Assembly (NCBI GenBank): GCA_949361645.1
Contig: OX442419.1
Span: forward strand, 11,225,109 to 11,289,108
Direction of reading: 5' to 3'
DNA: 64,000 nucleotides
Source: Spongilla lacustris
Lineage: Eukaryota; Porifera; Demospongiae; Spongillida; Spongillidae
This document shows, in pieces, positions 1-11,689 of the stretch (position 1 is the stretch's first letter; each line of letters starts with the position of its first letter). Below the pieces are notes generated by a model, which saw only the letters and a list, made by a program, of their open reading frames with translations, was not told the DNA's origin and ran no database searches. A program made the translations under genes and the position numbers.

Positions 1-2260
1 AAAAGTGAGTTTTCGGTACCAGAATTCATAAAAACTTTCCTATGGTTAGTATATTTGTAATCTAAGTTAAATTCTCTATCCAACGGTGTTTAAATTATCT
101 CTCTAGCATGCATAGTTTGCCTGCAGCAGTCAAGGGAAGTTGGTTGTTCCTTAATAGGTTCCTTTGCTCTACTCAAATTCTGTCCACGGTCACCAGAATG
201 TTGGGGAACCAATCAGATTGGAGGTACTGTAGCGGCTCACAAAATGCGACTCTAAAGCACTTCATTTCAACCTCAAGTAAACTGTTAGTTTACACGAGAT
301 GCCCCGCGGAGGGGACTAATGAGTTCACGTTGTGACCAAAGTATACTCAACAAACCTTGACTGTGTCAACCTGCTGTTTGGATCCTAAGATTTTCTCAAG
401 AGATAGTTTCCTGGTGTACATGTAGGTGATTCGGTATTATCTGAAATCACCAAAGCAAGGTATGTGATTCGGTATTTCCAACAATCACCAAAAGCAAGGT
501 TTATGACGCAATCGGGCTCGCGACCTCAATTTTTTTGTATCTTATGGCGAGTTTTATGGAATCGACGAGAAGTAGATGGGAACGTGACGTGACCATCATA
601 GAACGCGACCCCGAACCGGAGCTAGAACGGACGGTACTGGTAGTACAGCTGGCCCCTCCCCCTGTGTATTATTTTATTCTTGCAACTGTACTAATACATG
701 TATAGAGAGACCTACGTTGCCCGCCACGGACTAAACCTGTGTACGTGTGCTCGCGTTAGGTACGGCTGCTAGTTATTCTGTTTGATGCGCACCATTGTCT
801 ACTTGTTGGTCGGGATCGGTCGGTTGCCCGTGGACCCCTCCCCCCCCCCCCCCCTTTTGTGAAACATGACTATGCATGCTATGATAATGTACATGTACCG
901 CTTTCCTGTTACATTAAACGAGTTCAATCATTTAGTCCATGTTCATATTAATTGCTGTGTATGTGTCTGTGCAGCTGTTAAATTGCTGTGTATGTGTGTG
1001 TGTGTGAATTAGTGCAGTTGCATTGCCTAATAAAGTACTCAACATGCATGTAGATATAGACTCCCTCTTCTCTAACCCTGCCTTCCTATGAAATGTGACA
1101 AAGTGACTAAGTCTGAGTACTGCTGTATCTAGTTGCCATGGTAACAAATAAGAACAATATGAGGCAGGTCTTATCTGTAGGAAGCTGTGACAATGTATAC
1201 ATCCGAGGTGACATCCTAACATATGCAAGGTGCAAAGGATGATCTGTCTCTGGGCTTAAAATGGGTTGTCAACTGCTACCAATGTAATGTATCTGTATTG
1301 CTTACTATGTAGTTTCTTGCATTTTTGTAAATCTAGGATCTCTAATGAAACTATATAATAAGAATAGAAAGCTTACAATGTATTTTCTTTTAAGACACAC
1401 AAGTATATTATATTTAAGTGCAAGAAGGCATGCATGCTCCATGCAATGCATGTGATGAATGTGTGGTGTGTATGTGTGTATGTATGTGTGTATGGTCTAT
1501 TCCATTGCGCAAGCTCTACATTATGCTTCTTAATAGCGTGCATCCTCTTTTTGCACCTATATCGAGACGTAATGCGCCTACAGTGCATAACATGCTAGTT
1601 GATAATATTTTTTTTTGCATCACTGTTACATTTGAGTGGACTTTTTAACAACAAAATTGGTTTGGGATATCCAAAATCTAATTACAGAATATTGTTTATG
1701 CATCATGTGGCATTAAAAGTACAAATCCACAACTGCTCACGTGACTTCCTGATTACATAGCGTTTCAATTTCAGTAACAAGAAAAGGAGAACGGCTGGTA
1801 AATGTTAACTGATTAAGAGTTTTTAATAAATATGTACAGTTGTAGATCTCTCTCCCTCTGCACCAAAGTTGCAAATGGGCTTGAGAAAATGAAGTAATAA
1901 GTTGAAACATGTTGTCTAGAAATTGATTCTCTGCAGATAACCTTCTGAAGGTGTCCAAGCAAACTTGTCTGTTTTTGTGCATTTCAAACACTAATGTATC
2001 AATTTGTAGAAGCTGTGTATTAATTAATTATGAGTATTAATCAATTGAACCATGGTCCAGGACCAGAACTGCCTCATCTGTGTTGTAAGTAGAGAGACCT
2101 GTTTTCATCTGTGTCTACCTTTCTCTATCACTGATACTTGAGTGTACAGTGATAGACCACACCCTCCTTCATCCCCCCAACCATTCCACTCCTCATGCCC
2201 CCTCCCACCAGCTGGTGTGTGCTGGCAAGCTACATGTAGGACATAACTCTGATAGCTGAA
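1..2260. other. Non-coding stretch, no gene recognised
   Basis: No open frame here looks like protein. Near 425-505 a short unit (GTGATTCGGTAT followed by CACCAAA and AGCAAGG) occurs twice in tandem. A C homopolymer lies at about 841-854. A short (TG)n-rich tract at about 955-1006 and another at 1460-1495 explain the low-complexity open frames there. Confidence 0.6.
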
Positions 2261-2267
2261 TGACCTC

Positions 2268-2395
2268 ACCATTCTCTGCACTCATGGTCACCCTTCTCTG
2301 CACTCATGGTCACCCTTCTCTGCACTAATAGTCACCCTTATCTGCACTCATAGTCACCCTTCTCTGCACTCATCCTTCTCTACATGGTCACCCTT
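2268..2395. repeat. 22-bp minisatellite, array 1
   Basis: Tandem copies of CTTCTCTGCACTCATGGTCACC, five to six units, partly diverged. The same unit recurs at 4446-4572 and 6675-6898. Because 22 is not a multiple of 3, every frame stays open, so apparent ORFs across these arrays are artefacts. Confidence 0.9.
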
Positions 2396-2716
2396 ATGAA
2401 CATTTAGCTGTGGAATAGAAAACGTTTTGTTTGTGTGAATGATACGTTATACTACTTCTGCTTGCTAGTTCTGTTTAGTGACCTCTATTCAATCAGTGTT
2501 GTTACTCTGTTCAGGTTCCACTACTGGTACTCTGTTGCTGTGTTGAGACTTTGTTGTGGATTGAGCGCTTATTATTAAACACTGAGCTTGTGATACCACT
2601 ACTGTCAAATATTTTCAAAGGTAAGGCTTGCTTGGATGAGGCTTTGATTATAACCACATAAATTGATGATGATGTTGGAGGGAGTGGGGTGTGCACATAT
2701 GTTTGGGGAGTGGAAG

Positions 2717-3871
2717 CAGGGCTCGAAATAACCTTTTCACTTGTACTGTCAAATTGCCAGTACAATGCTAAGTTTGTCCTGTCAAGTTTAAAACTTGACC
2801 TGCCAAATCCCCCAGTACCCATAAATAATCTTGTGTAGTAGGATCCATCGAAGAACGCAAGAAATGCGCGTCAGCGTGACGTCTAGTTGGGCGTAGCCCG
2901 ACCTTCGCGTATTGGCGGAAGGTCGGGTACCAAACCCGCACAGTTTTTGTACAGGCGTATTATGCAACACGTCAATGAATTGTGGCGTGTTATACAATCG
3001 GTATCAATGAATAATTGTGTAAAGGATGTCTAAATCAGATTGGCTTTACTACCAGCTGACGCAGAATGTATTTATTGGGCTCCTGCATTCTGATTGGACT
3101 GCAATCCCCGTTGCAGCTTGTACAAAAACTGTGCGGGTTTGGTACCCGAACGCGAAGGTCGGGCTTCGCCCAACTACGTGACGTCATAATTACATCCCGA
3201 GTATACACGAAATTGACGCTTGTTTTCTGCACTACACCAAACGTTCATTGGCACAGAAGGCTATTTAATACTATATACATACCACCTATTTACCAGCAAT
3301 CCTTGGAGGCTGCTACAATAACATACGCGCTAGAAAGCCCAATGAATTTAATTAGTGCTAATTATAACATTCCGAGGTGACTTCGCGAGCGCTATTACAG
3401 TATTAATAAAATGCCATTGCACGCGTGTGTGATGACTGTTACGCGTCGTCTTTAAAATAGGAGGCTCTGACATTACTTGTCCCCTCCGCGAACGCGGGAT
3501 GGTAGGCCTAGTTACGCATAACCGGTACGAACTTTACATGAAAGAGTATTTACGCGTTGTCGCGGGCTGGCTATTGCTATATAGTCTGGCGCTGCAGACT
3601 ATTGCTATAGTCTGGCGCTGCAGACTATACCTAGCTATAGCTGTCAAATTTAGCCAGACAGTCGTGTTGAGCGATCGATTGTTTTCTTTGATTCATTTCT
3701 CAACTGTTTTCTGGCAAACGGCACGCTTTCTAATCTTGGTTTAATATCACGGTCATTCACAGTACCGCCATTTTGTCCGGACATTACTTACCGATCAATA
3801 TTGATTTTGACCGGACATATTAATGATTTGTTCGGAAATTGCCAGTGTGTCGACCGCTATTTCGAGCCCTG
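2717..3871. mobile_element. Foldback/MITE-like DNA element with 5-bp target duplication
   Basis: The ends are exact inverted copies of CAGGGCTCGAAATA (2717-2730 and 3858-3871). They are flanked on both sides by GGAAG (2712-2716 and 3872-3876), a perfect 5-bp duplication. An internal inverted repeat pairs 2877-2953 with 3119-3184 and includes the palindrome-like GGTCGGGTACCAAACC. No transposase is encoded, so the element is non-autonomous. The superfamily is not determined. Confidence 0.85.
3567..3640. repeat. Short tandem repeat, about 26-bp unit
   Basis: The unit TATTGCTATAGTCTGGCGCT plus GCAGAC is present about two and a half times. It lies inside the foldback element at 2717-3871. Confidence 0.75.
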
Positions 3872-4445
3872 GGAAGCTTGTTTTGTGGGTAGTGAAAATA
3901 AAATGCATGGATGTGAATATCAACTGAGCACATATGCAGGTTAGAACCACAAGGGGCCTTACATACATATGACATACTACATTAGTTCCACTATTTCACT
4001 ATTGGTTCCTCTGTTTAGTCTGGAGGTTGTTAAGTATTGTGTTCCTGTTTGGTGACTACTGGTTCCTCTGTTCAGTCTTGTTACTCTTTTCCTGTTGGAG
4101 ACTTATTTGTGGATTGAGTGCTTATTGAATATTCAGCTGTGAGGCTGACCAGCTTTATTGCTATTGATATATAGGTGATGATGTTGGGGAGGGGATGTGT
4201 ACGTGTATGTCTGCAGAGGGAATTGTATGGGCACCTGCAGAGGGAATTTTATGGGTGTCTGCTGCACATGGAAACTTGCACCTCATAATTTTCAATCAGT
4301 ATGCCCTAACTGCATCAATTTGGTTTGGTCGATTAATAATAATTAGGTAGTGTGGACGTACCCCCAATCCAGATTGATCTGGATTGTGGTTGCTAGTGAA
4401 GTAATGTAACACATTTATGCATGTGTATACGTTGTGCAGATGGAC

Positions 4446-4572
4446 CCTTCTCTGCACTCATGGTCACCCTTCTCTGCACTCATGGTCACCCTTCTCTGCA
4501 CTCATGGTCACCCTTCTCTGCACACATGGTCACCCTTCTCTGCACACATGGTCACCCTTCTCTGCACTCATG
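4446..4572. repeat. 22-bp minisatellite, array 2
   Basis: Near-perfect copies of the TCTGCACTCATGGTCACCCT unit, about six. The following DNA (TGGAGTGCACCTGAC...) recurs about 304 bp further on (4884 onward, TGGAGCGCACCTGACC), so the array sits in a larger, diverged duplication. Confidence 0.9.
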
Positions 4573-4576
4573 GTTT

Positions 4577-4960
4577 TATATGGAGTGCACCTGACTAGTC
4601 TTGGAAACTGTTGTCACAATAACATTGCAAAGGGTTGGTCACTGTTGGCTGCCTTAGAAAACTAGGGCTGGGTATTGAGGAATGGGATGGGCAGGAAGTA
4701 AATACATGTACCTAAAGTTTGTTAAATAGAGGGGTGGAATTGGTGTTCATGAGAAGGTCATGTGGTAGATGTGAAGGTTATTGTTTTAACGGGTTGTGCA
4801 CCATGTGTGTGTACCATTTTGGGTGGTGCTTTGGACAGAAGATTATCCTTACATGTGTATGTCGGCGCAATACTGTTATAAATGGAGCGCACCTGACCAG
4901 TCTTTGACACCTGTTGTCACAATAACATTACTACCTTAGAAACCAGGGCTGGATATATAG
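4577..4960. repeat. Imperfect direct duplication, offset about 304 bp
   Basis: The stretch starting GAGTGCACCTGACTAGTC at about 4580 is repeated from about 4885. Both copies continue into TGTTGTCACAATAACATT and then CCTTAGAAA. The copies have diverged by substitutions and a small deletion. No coding content is visible. Confidence 0.65.
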
Positions 4961-5629
4961 TGATGTAGATAAATCCTTTCTGATAGGCAGGAGGAAGGCT
5001 AGAGGAGATAGGAAGATATGAATAATAGAGGGACATCTGGTATCTATGGACAAAGACCATATTGTTTTCTATTGCGATTGATTGTTCTGTGATAGTGGAA
5101 GCAATTTTATTTCACTTGTCTCTATATGCAGTATGAATCATAATGCAACCATTCAAGAGGCGATGTTACTTAAAAGTCTTCTCCAATACGGCAATAAACT
5201 TTATATCTCACTGCACTCTAAAGAACAAAACATAAAAACTCTTACTCAAGTATGCATGCAGTTTTCTTTAAAAAGTATGCATTGATCAATCTATGTGATT
5301 AAACATGAAAATGATCTATGAGCGATCGAGGCACCGTATACATGTAAATGGTCATGGAGAGCGCTTGCTAGATATCACCGAAGTAGCTAGTTAATCAATG
5401 AGAAGGATCAAAACATATGCAACATCTTTTGGCCGGCTTTGATTTCCATGCATGCGTGCACATAAGCAAAGAGTACCTGCGGATGAATCTGTGAGCACAT
5501 CCCAGAAAACTGTTTCAAGCATCCGATTGTAGTACATAGATAATCGTAAATTGCTGAATTATTCGATTCATGGCCCTTTTTGCACGCAGTTTTATGTAGT
5601 GTTTTGAGCATGATATAATAAAAAAGCGT

Positions 5630-5790
5630 TAGCATCTAGGGCTCCACCCCAGACCCCGATGGGGGAGCTTACAGCGCTCCCCCAGGTCCCCTAGCTGGGC
5701 AGGAGGGGTACCCCCTCTCGCACCCTCCCCCTCTTTATCCATTAACAACTCCCCTTTTTCTGAAATCCTGGATCCCGCCCCTAAAGTCAT
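5630..5790. repeat. Dispersed repeat ending in CTGGATCCCGCCCCT
   Basis: GC-rich segment containing TGGGGGAGCTTACAGCGCT and a C-rich tract, ending in CCTGGATCCCGCCCCTAAAG. A related copy lies at 62780-62960, and the terminal motif appears again at both ends of the element at 59060-59282. It is likely a non-autonomous DNA element. The family is not assigned. Confidence 0.6.
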
Positions 5791-5850
5791 GGCACGAGAG
5801 ACTAAGATCATACATAGAGCTTTTTAAGGGAGGGCAAGAAAATTTATTAG

Positions 5851-5980
5851 GGCCAACTATACGAGCCTAACAAATGGGTTAATATAGTTTACACTGCAAG
5901 CGCTATTGTTTAGATAAGCAACCGCTTATCTAAACAAGGTAAACTATAGTAACACATTTGTTAGGCTCGTATATTTGGCC
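5851..5980. mobile_element. Hairpin MITE, about 130 bp
   Basis: Almost the whole unit is palindromic. Arm 5851-5890 (with ACGAGCCTAACAAATG) pairs with 5940-5980 (with CATTTGTTAGGCTCGT). An inner hairpin pairs GTTTAGATAAGC with GCTTATCTAAAC at 5908-5935. No coding capacity. Confidence 0.8.
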
Positions 5981-6674
5981 ATATCTCCATAACCCACAGA
6001 GGTCCCCATCTAACTATTGCTTTTCCTGATCACTCATAGTCAGAGGATGGTTCCAGTATAAAATGGAAAAAACCCTAATTAAAGTCGCACACATTAAAGT
6101 TTAATTTGTAATGAGCATTATTAATAGGGATAATAATAGACATACCAAAACAAGCATGCAAGGACACTTTATGCATTGGCATGTTTGTTTTGATTATTAA
6201 AGACTTTATAAATAGAAATGCCCCCTGGTTTACATTACATAGTCATAAATGGTCAAAATGTCAACAAGCTGTAGTTAAAAAGTGGTTAGTGTTACAGAGC
6301 TTACTGTATGGTACATACAAGATGGTTAATAATGAACAAGATTTGGTTGAGTAGAACTGATGTGACTTGACCCTTATGCAGCATTTAAGGCTACTAGACC
6401 TAATTGGTGGTGTTCCGACTAATTTTTATAAATTCCGTTCGACAGAAAAAGTATCAAATTCTCACTGAACCGGTGTTAAATGAACTCGTTTAAGTTTCAC
6501 TTGGGTGTCCTGTCATCATCTGTTTCTAGTTGGGTACCTACAAGGGTTTGTGTGGCAGTGTTTAAAATAGCATTCTATTGCAAGCACCTTATTTGGACAA
6601 GTTGACTACACTACCAGTTTTATGGGACAAGGATCTTTATTCACACAGCCTTATGCATGTGTATATATTATTAG
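5981..6674. other. Non-coding stretch
   Basis: AT-rich DNA with no recognised exon, repeat array or RNA gene. Confidence 0.5.
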
Positions 6675-6898
6675 CCACCCTTCTCTGCACTCATGGTCAC
6701 CCTTCTCTACAGTCATGGTCACCCTTCTCAGCACTCATGGTCACACTTTTCTGCACTCATGGTCACCCTTCTCTGCACTCATGGTCACCCTTCTCTGCAC
6801 TCATGGTCACCCTTCTCTGCACTCATGGTCACCCTTCTCTACACTCATGGTCACCCTTCTCTGCACTCATGGTCACTCTTCTCTGCACTCATGGTCCT
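6675..6898. repeat. 22-bp minisatellite, array 3 (longest)
   Basis: About ten copies of the CTTCTCTGCACTCATGGTCACC unit, with only scattered substitutions. Three overlapping frames across it give repetitive proteins rich in H, S and W, which is expected from the unit length and is not evidence of coding. Confidence 0.95.
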
Positions 6899-6899
6899 C

Positions 6900-8031
6900 C
6901 TGACTATCGTTTGCCTTTTTTGTATTCAAATTTTGTCTTCTTTCTTTATGAAGCATCCATACATTATTCACACCAATCAGTCTGTGCAGGTGTTATGTCT
7001 AAAATTGATTTATCAAGTTTTTGTGAAGTGTACCATTTCTAGCAGGGAACATATAAGTGCATGTGCTTGCCATTATTTACCTCAGTGTACTTTTTGTACC
7101 TGTAAATCAATCGAAATCAATCAATCAATCAAAGGAGCTATTTGCCGTTCAACTTTCCAAACCTTAGCTACAAAACACGTACATGTACCTTCCATAGAAT
7201 GTTCGCGCGGAACATAATGGATAAGTGGCTGGTTTCACGGGAATCAAAAGGAGTTAAGCCTTCCATATCTCGGACAGATCCTAAAAAAGCCTTACACTAG
7301 CGTTGAATGAATTTAGGTCCCTTCAGTGACTGAACAGCAAAAACGTTTTTTGCTGTACACAGTTGTCACCCCGGGTGACCAAGCTTTTACCTAAACATTG
7401 AAAACAACTGTATTTCAGAAAGTCAAACAAATTGGGCAAGAAGTTCCTATACAAGGGGGTGCATGGCACCTTTGTGTGTCACAATAAGTTACAACAAACA
7501 GACCGCACTTTTATGGTCACAATGATGCTACATGTATATAGCTTGTGCTTTATACTACTGCTGATTTATTAAAATCAATCTTTCACCTACACTATGAAAT
7601 TTGTAATGAATGTTCTAGTTCAGAGAAAGTCATAACACCATACAAACTCGGCAGTAAGTTCCTACATGTAACTTGCCTTCTCCAGTGCCTTTCCATAGCC
7701 ACAAACGTTTGGCTGAAATTGCGAGAATAATATAGCACTTAATACGTCTTATACTGATCGAGTATTTACTTATAATTGGCAGAAGATTTTAATTGGCAGA
7801 AGATGCCTTTTTTCTGATTTCTGCGTTGGAGAGTGGGAACGGATTCACTTTCTAAGTACAAATGTACATGCAACTTGACTGCACTTCTCGTATTAGCCGG
7901 CTCTATCTATACGCTTAATAAAAAGCCGCGTTAAGTTGACAATTATGGGATCGGGGTTTTTGCTAATCGTATTCACTAGAAACATGTTATATCCTCTGAA
8001 GTGGTGGGTAAATTTAATCTTCATATTTCAG
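6900..8031. other. Non-coding stretch upstream of the first exon cluster
   Basis: No recognisable exon. A TCAATCAATCAATC run is at about 7110-7130, and AATTGGCAGAAGAT is duplicated at about 7776-7804. The start of the gene whose exons begin at 8032 should lie here or further upstream, but I could not identify it. Confidence 0.4.
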
Positions 8032-11017
8032 TAGACATGGACATGGATGTGACCACAATGAATGGGCCATATTGGAAAGTTACTGGAAAATCTGGTTGGC
8101 AGAAACTTACAGTTAAATTTGATGGCTCTGTTCCACTAAATGCACTAAAAGAGTTGGTGGGAAAGGAGACAACAGGATTGGCATACAGGTATTGCACATT
8201 CATCTCATTTATCATTAGCCATTGGTCCTCACTGTAGTAGGGAAAAGGGAAGAAAAGTTCTGAAGATAATTGGTGATAGTGTACATGCACCTAAGAGTGG
8301 CTGGAAAACACGTCAGTATTTAATACTGCCAGAAGGTAATCCTGTTAAATGAATTGGTAGGCTATGCATAGAAGGAATTAACCCTTGCACTGCTTCTGTT
8401 GGTCTATTAACCCCTGCAGGCCTGTTTTCTAACCATTGCATTCCTACTGTGTGTCTCCGTTAATCGATTTATTAACCCCTAGTGTGTCTTAGTTGAAAAT
8501 GTACTTTTTGCTTCAAATATCGATAAGTAGGACCATTATATAAAGCAGGAATTCTTTTAGCGTATAAATGTGTAGTACAAACCCTGTTAAAGGGATGCTG
8601 ACATGATAAATGTCGTGTTAGGGTTACATGTAGTAAATTGCCAAAAGGATGGTGGAATCAAAGAACTTGTGCTTGTATGCCATACTAGAGCACCCATTAT
8701 TGACTAACGGCATGCATGCATTTGAACAATGGTTTTGAGCCTTCATTTATAAAGGGAGTCGTATGGAGCTGGGTGGGGCAAAGAAGCTATTCAAGCTTTT
8801 TCTCGGAATGCATCACACCTTGCAGTCCAGTGTTGTCTCCATCCTTTATGGTTGCTGCAATATGACTGCCAATGCCTGGGCCCTAGTCTCATAGCCTCTT
8901 CATAACTTGTGTAGCTAATAAATGTGTTTTGCTGTGAAAATGTTTTAGTCTGTCTATTAATAGTCATCTGTTATATGTATATTGATGGATCCAATTAAGT
9001 GATGCTACAATGTATTGTATTGTCACATAACTAATTTCGTATTCCAAAGTTCAATCACACAAACGAAGTTACATGTAAATAAAGAAACATTAGCCTATAC
9101 ATGTATATAGCTTGGGTTCAATCTTATTGTACTGCACTATAGGATGTGTAACTTTTATAAATTAAAAAGCCAAAATCGACTAAAGTAAATTCTGAAATTG
9201 GTTATCCCGATTACCACTAAATGCAGTCAACTAAATAGGTAATTGCAAATTAATTGTAACTTTTTAAAATCATTATTTTGATTTTAAAGGTAAATTCTGA
9301 AATTGGTTATTCTGATTAGCATTAAATGCATAGTCGACCAAATAGAATCACAAATACATGTAATCAAACAACCTTAAAAACCTGAAAATACTGCACTACT
9401 GGCTGTTTTGAATCTATTATTATTTCTATAGCTTACAGAATGACGGTGGATGGACCATATGTGGATGTTGGTGGCTCAGAACATCCACTTACAGTTAATG
9501 CTGATGGCACTATTTCAGTAGCAGTATTGCAACGGTTTGTGAGTACAGCAACAGGATTGAAATATTCCAGGTACATTTTCTGACATTCATCTCATTGAGG
9601 CATTATGATGTTTTTGTACATGTGGTCACAGTAATGGGAAGGAAAAGGTGCTGAACTTTCAAGGACAAAACGTATCTGCACCTAAGCATGGCTGGAAAAG
9701 ACGTAACTATACTTTTGTGTCAGGTAATGATGTCTAAATTGGAACTATCGTATCAGCTTTCATATACTATGTTGTTTGCACGCATTAAGGTTGATTTACT
9801 AGGATATGTAAATGGAAATTGGTGAAGTAGAATTTCTATGCAACATTTGAGTAGGGTACAAAGTAAAGAAGCAAGGATACAGTATGTAATGAGGAAATGC
9901 ACATGTGTGTTACTGATGATAATATGTAAAGCGATACATGTATAAATCTGCAACTATAATGCTTGCTTAGACTATTGGTATTGCTATTACATGTAATTGT
10001 GGCAATGCGGGCATTGAGTGGCAATGCGGTTACTCACTGGAGTAACGGGCATCGAGTGGCAATGCAGTTACTCGCTGGAGTAACGGGCATCGAGTGGCAA
10101 CGCGGTTACTCGCTGGAGTAACGGGCATCAAGTGGCAATGCAGTTACTCTTTGGAGTAACTGGCATCAAGTGGCAACACGGTTACTGAGTAATGGGCATC
10201 AAGTGGCAACGCGGTTACTCTCTGGAGTAACGGGCATCAAATGGCAATGCGGTTACTTGCTGGAGTTCACAGTTTATATTATTATGTTACATGCTCATTT
10301 TGGTTGTATAGCCCATGCATCTGTGCAGTTAGATTTTCAATATAACATGTGGTTATTGTTTTAAATTCTAATTCATGTCTTGTATAACTACATGTATTAC
10401 GATAGCTTGGTCAACTTTTGAGTGTTGTCAGTTTTCATAAAGTTATGTATATATTTATCTACTATATCACAATTTGTATTCATGCTCATCTTGTAAACAC
10501 CCATCCACCCATGTAGAGGGACCACCTAGCAAGAGGACTAAGACTAGCAATGATACTACTGCAAGTAAGTAATTTATGTCTATTACAATAAGAAGTGATC
10601 ATATGGCCTCTGTGTAGAGTACTTAAAAAAAAAAACACATTGTGAGCTCAAAGTCTACTTTCATAATCTTTTATAACATTATAAAAACATGGGACAATTT
10701 TCTCTGAAACAGTCCCATACAGTCTACCTTCGATATTACAGGACTTCACGGCTTTAATAATACACAAGGCATTTCCAAAATTAAGATTTGATACATGATT
10801 CTCGACCATAGAGAGTCATTGTAATGCTAAGGTTCTGTTTAAGAGTAAACAGTGTTTAACGGCATTTCGATTATAGAAACATTCACCTAACCAAAACAGA
10901 ATGTCTGTTTTGTTGTGGGAAAAATCAGTTGTTTAAATGTATAAAATTTTCACCAAAGGTGATATTAAAGCACAGGAACAGGAAGTACTGCAATTGGAAA
11001 GTGGAATTCAAATAAAG
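8032..11017 (+). CDS. Partial multi-exon gene with a duplicated two-exon module, function unknown
   Basis: Six exons are supported by splice sites and phase: 8032-8188, 8238-8335, 9432-9570, 9632-9723, 10517-10564 and 10959-11017. Exons 1-2 and 3-4 encode two copies of one module of about 80 residues. Shared features are NGPYW/DGPYV near the start, L.V..DG in the middle, TGL.Y at the first intron, then a VL...G....AP..GW..R.Y segment. Both modules begin and end in phase 1 with an internal phase-2 intron, as expected for duplication of a symmetric unit. Exon 5 encodes a basic stretch (PPSKRTKTSND) that could be a nuclear localisation signal. Exon 6 encodes SDIKAQEQEVLQLESGIQIK. The phase-0 end at 11017 would fit a possible exon at 11523-11619. 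I do not recognise the module as a named domain. Neither the start codon nor the terminal exon is identified. Confidence 0.6.
10008..10266. repeat. 38-bp minisatellite in an intron
   Basis: About six to seven tandem copies of a unit containing GGCAATGCGGTTACTCGCTG and GAGTAACGGGCATC, with scattered substitutions and one shortened copy. It lies in the intron between the exons at 9632-9723 and 10517-10564. Confidence 0.9.
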
Positions 11018-11522
11018 GTATTCGTATGTATTGATAGTAGTGTGTGGAGGGGGGAGGTCAAGAAAGAGAGGGTCTTGTTACATGCACATATAAGGTGCGT
11101 AATGAAATTTATCATATTGCAATGCATGCTAGTTACCATCTCGTTGGCCTTTCTGAATAATTGCTATATTCTGGGTGTTAACAGATTAGTGCCCACGGGC
11201 GCGTTCACGCGTCAATGTACTGAAGTCCCACGGACGCGCGGAAGCGTCCAAATGCAATAGTGGACTGTACAATAGCGGCGTTACGCAACGGTTAGCTTTC
11301 AAGACCTAATATTAGATACGAAGCTTCGCCACACCTAGGGCTTCAGTTTCCAAGGTTCTGTTTTAAAGGTTGCGTTGAAAAAATTCCCACAAAAAAGGTG
11401 ACAATTACCGCAATAAATCAGCGGCATACACAAATAATGAATTTCCATATAGCAGCAGCTAAACAAACGGAAGCGAACATTCACAATGGAGGATGCCAGG
11501 GCATGTTTCCAGATACTTCCAG

Positions 11523-11619
11523 CTTGTCCAGCGAGCAGTAGTAGGGATGGAAAGTGTAACCTATGATGGAGGGAAATTAGCATTTGAAATGTTTGAAGTG
11601 GGCTTCACATGGGATAAAG
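11523..11619 (+). CDS. Possible exon, unrecognised
   Basis: An AG at 11521-11522 opens a clean reading frame containing VVGMESVTYDGGKLAFEMF and ending FTWDKG at a GT donor (11620). Its phase 0 matches the end of the exon at 11017, so it may continue that gene. The donor is weak and no family is recognised, so this could also be chance or the start of a different gene. Confidence 0.3.
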
Positions 11620-11689
11620 GTTATACTTTGAGCCACAATCCAGTGCTTCACATCACCAGATGTCACTCTGTATTCCTCCCTCCTACACA

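Noticed and set aside
6578..7217. Repetitive proteins with SPFSALMVTLLCTHGH-type repeats
   Set aside because: They arise from the 22-bp tandem unit read in three frames, with no conservation or splice evidence.
8021..8290. Minus-strand open frame over the first module
   Set aside because: It is antisense of plus-strand exons that have matching splice phases and a paralogous second copy.
10008..10266. CRISPR-like array
   Set aside because: Units are directly tandem with no unique spacers, lie in an intron, and the genome is eukaryotic.
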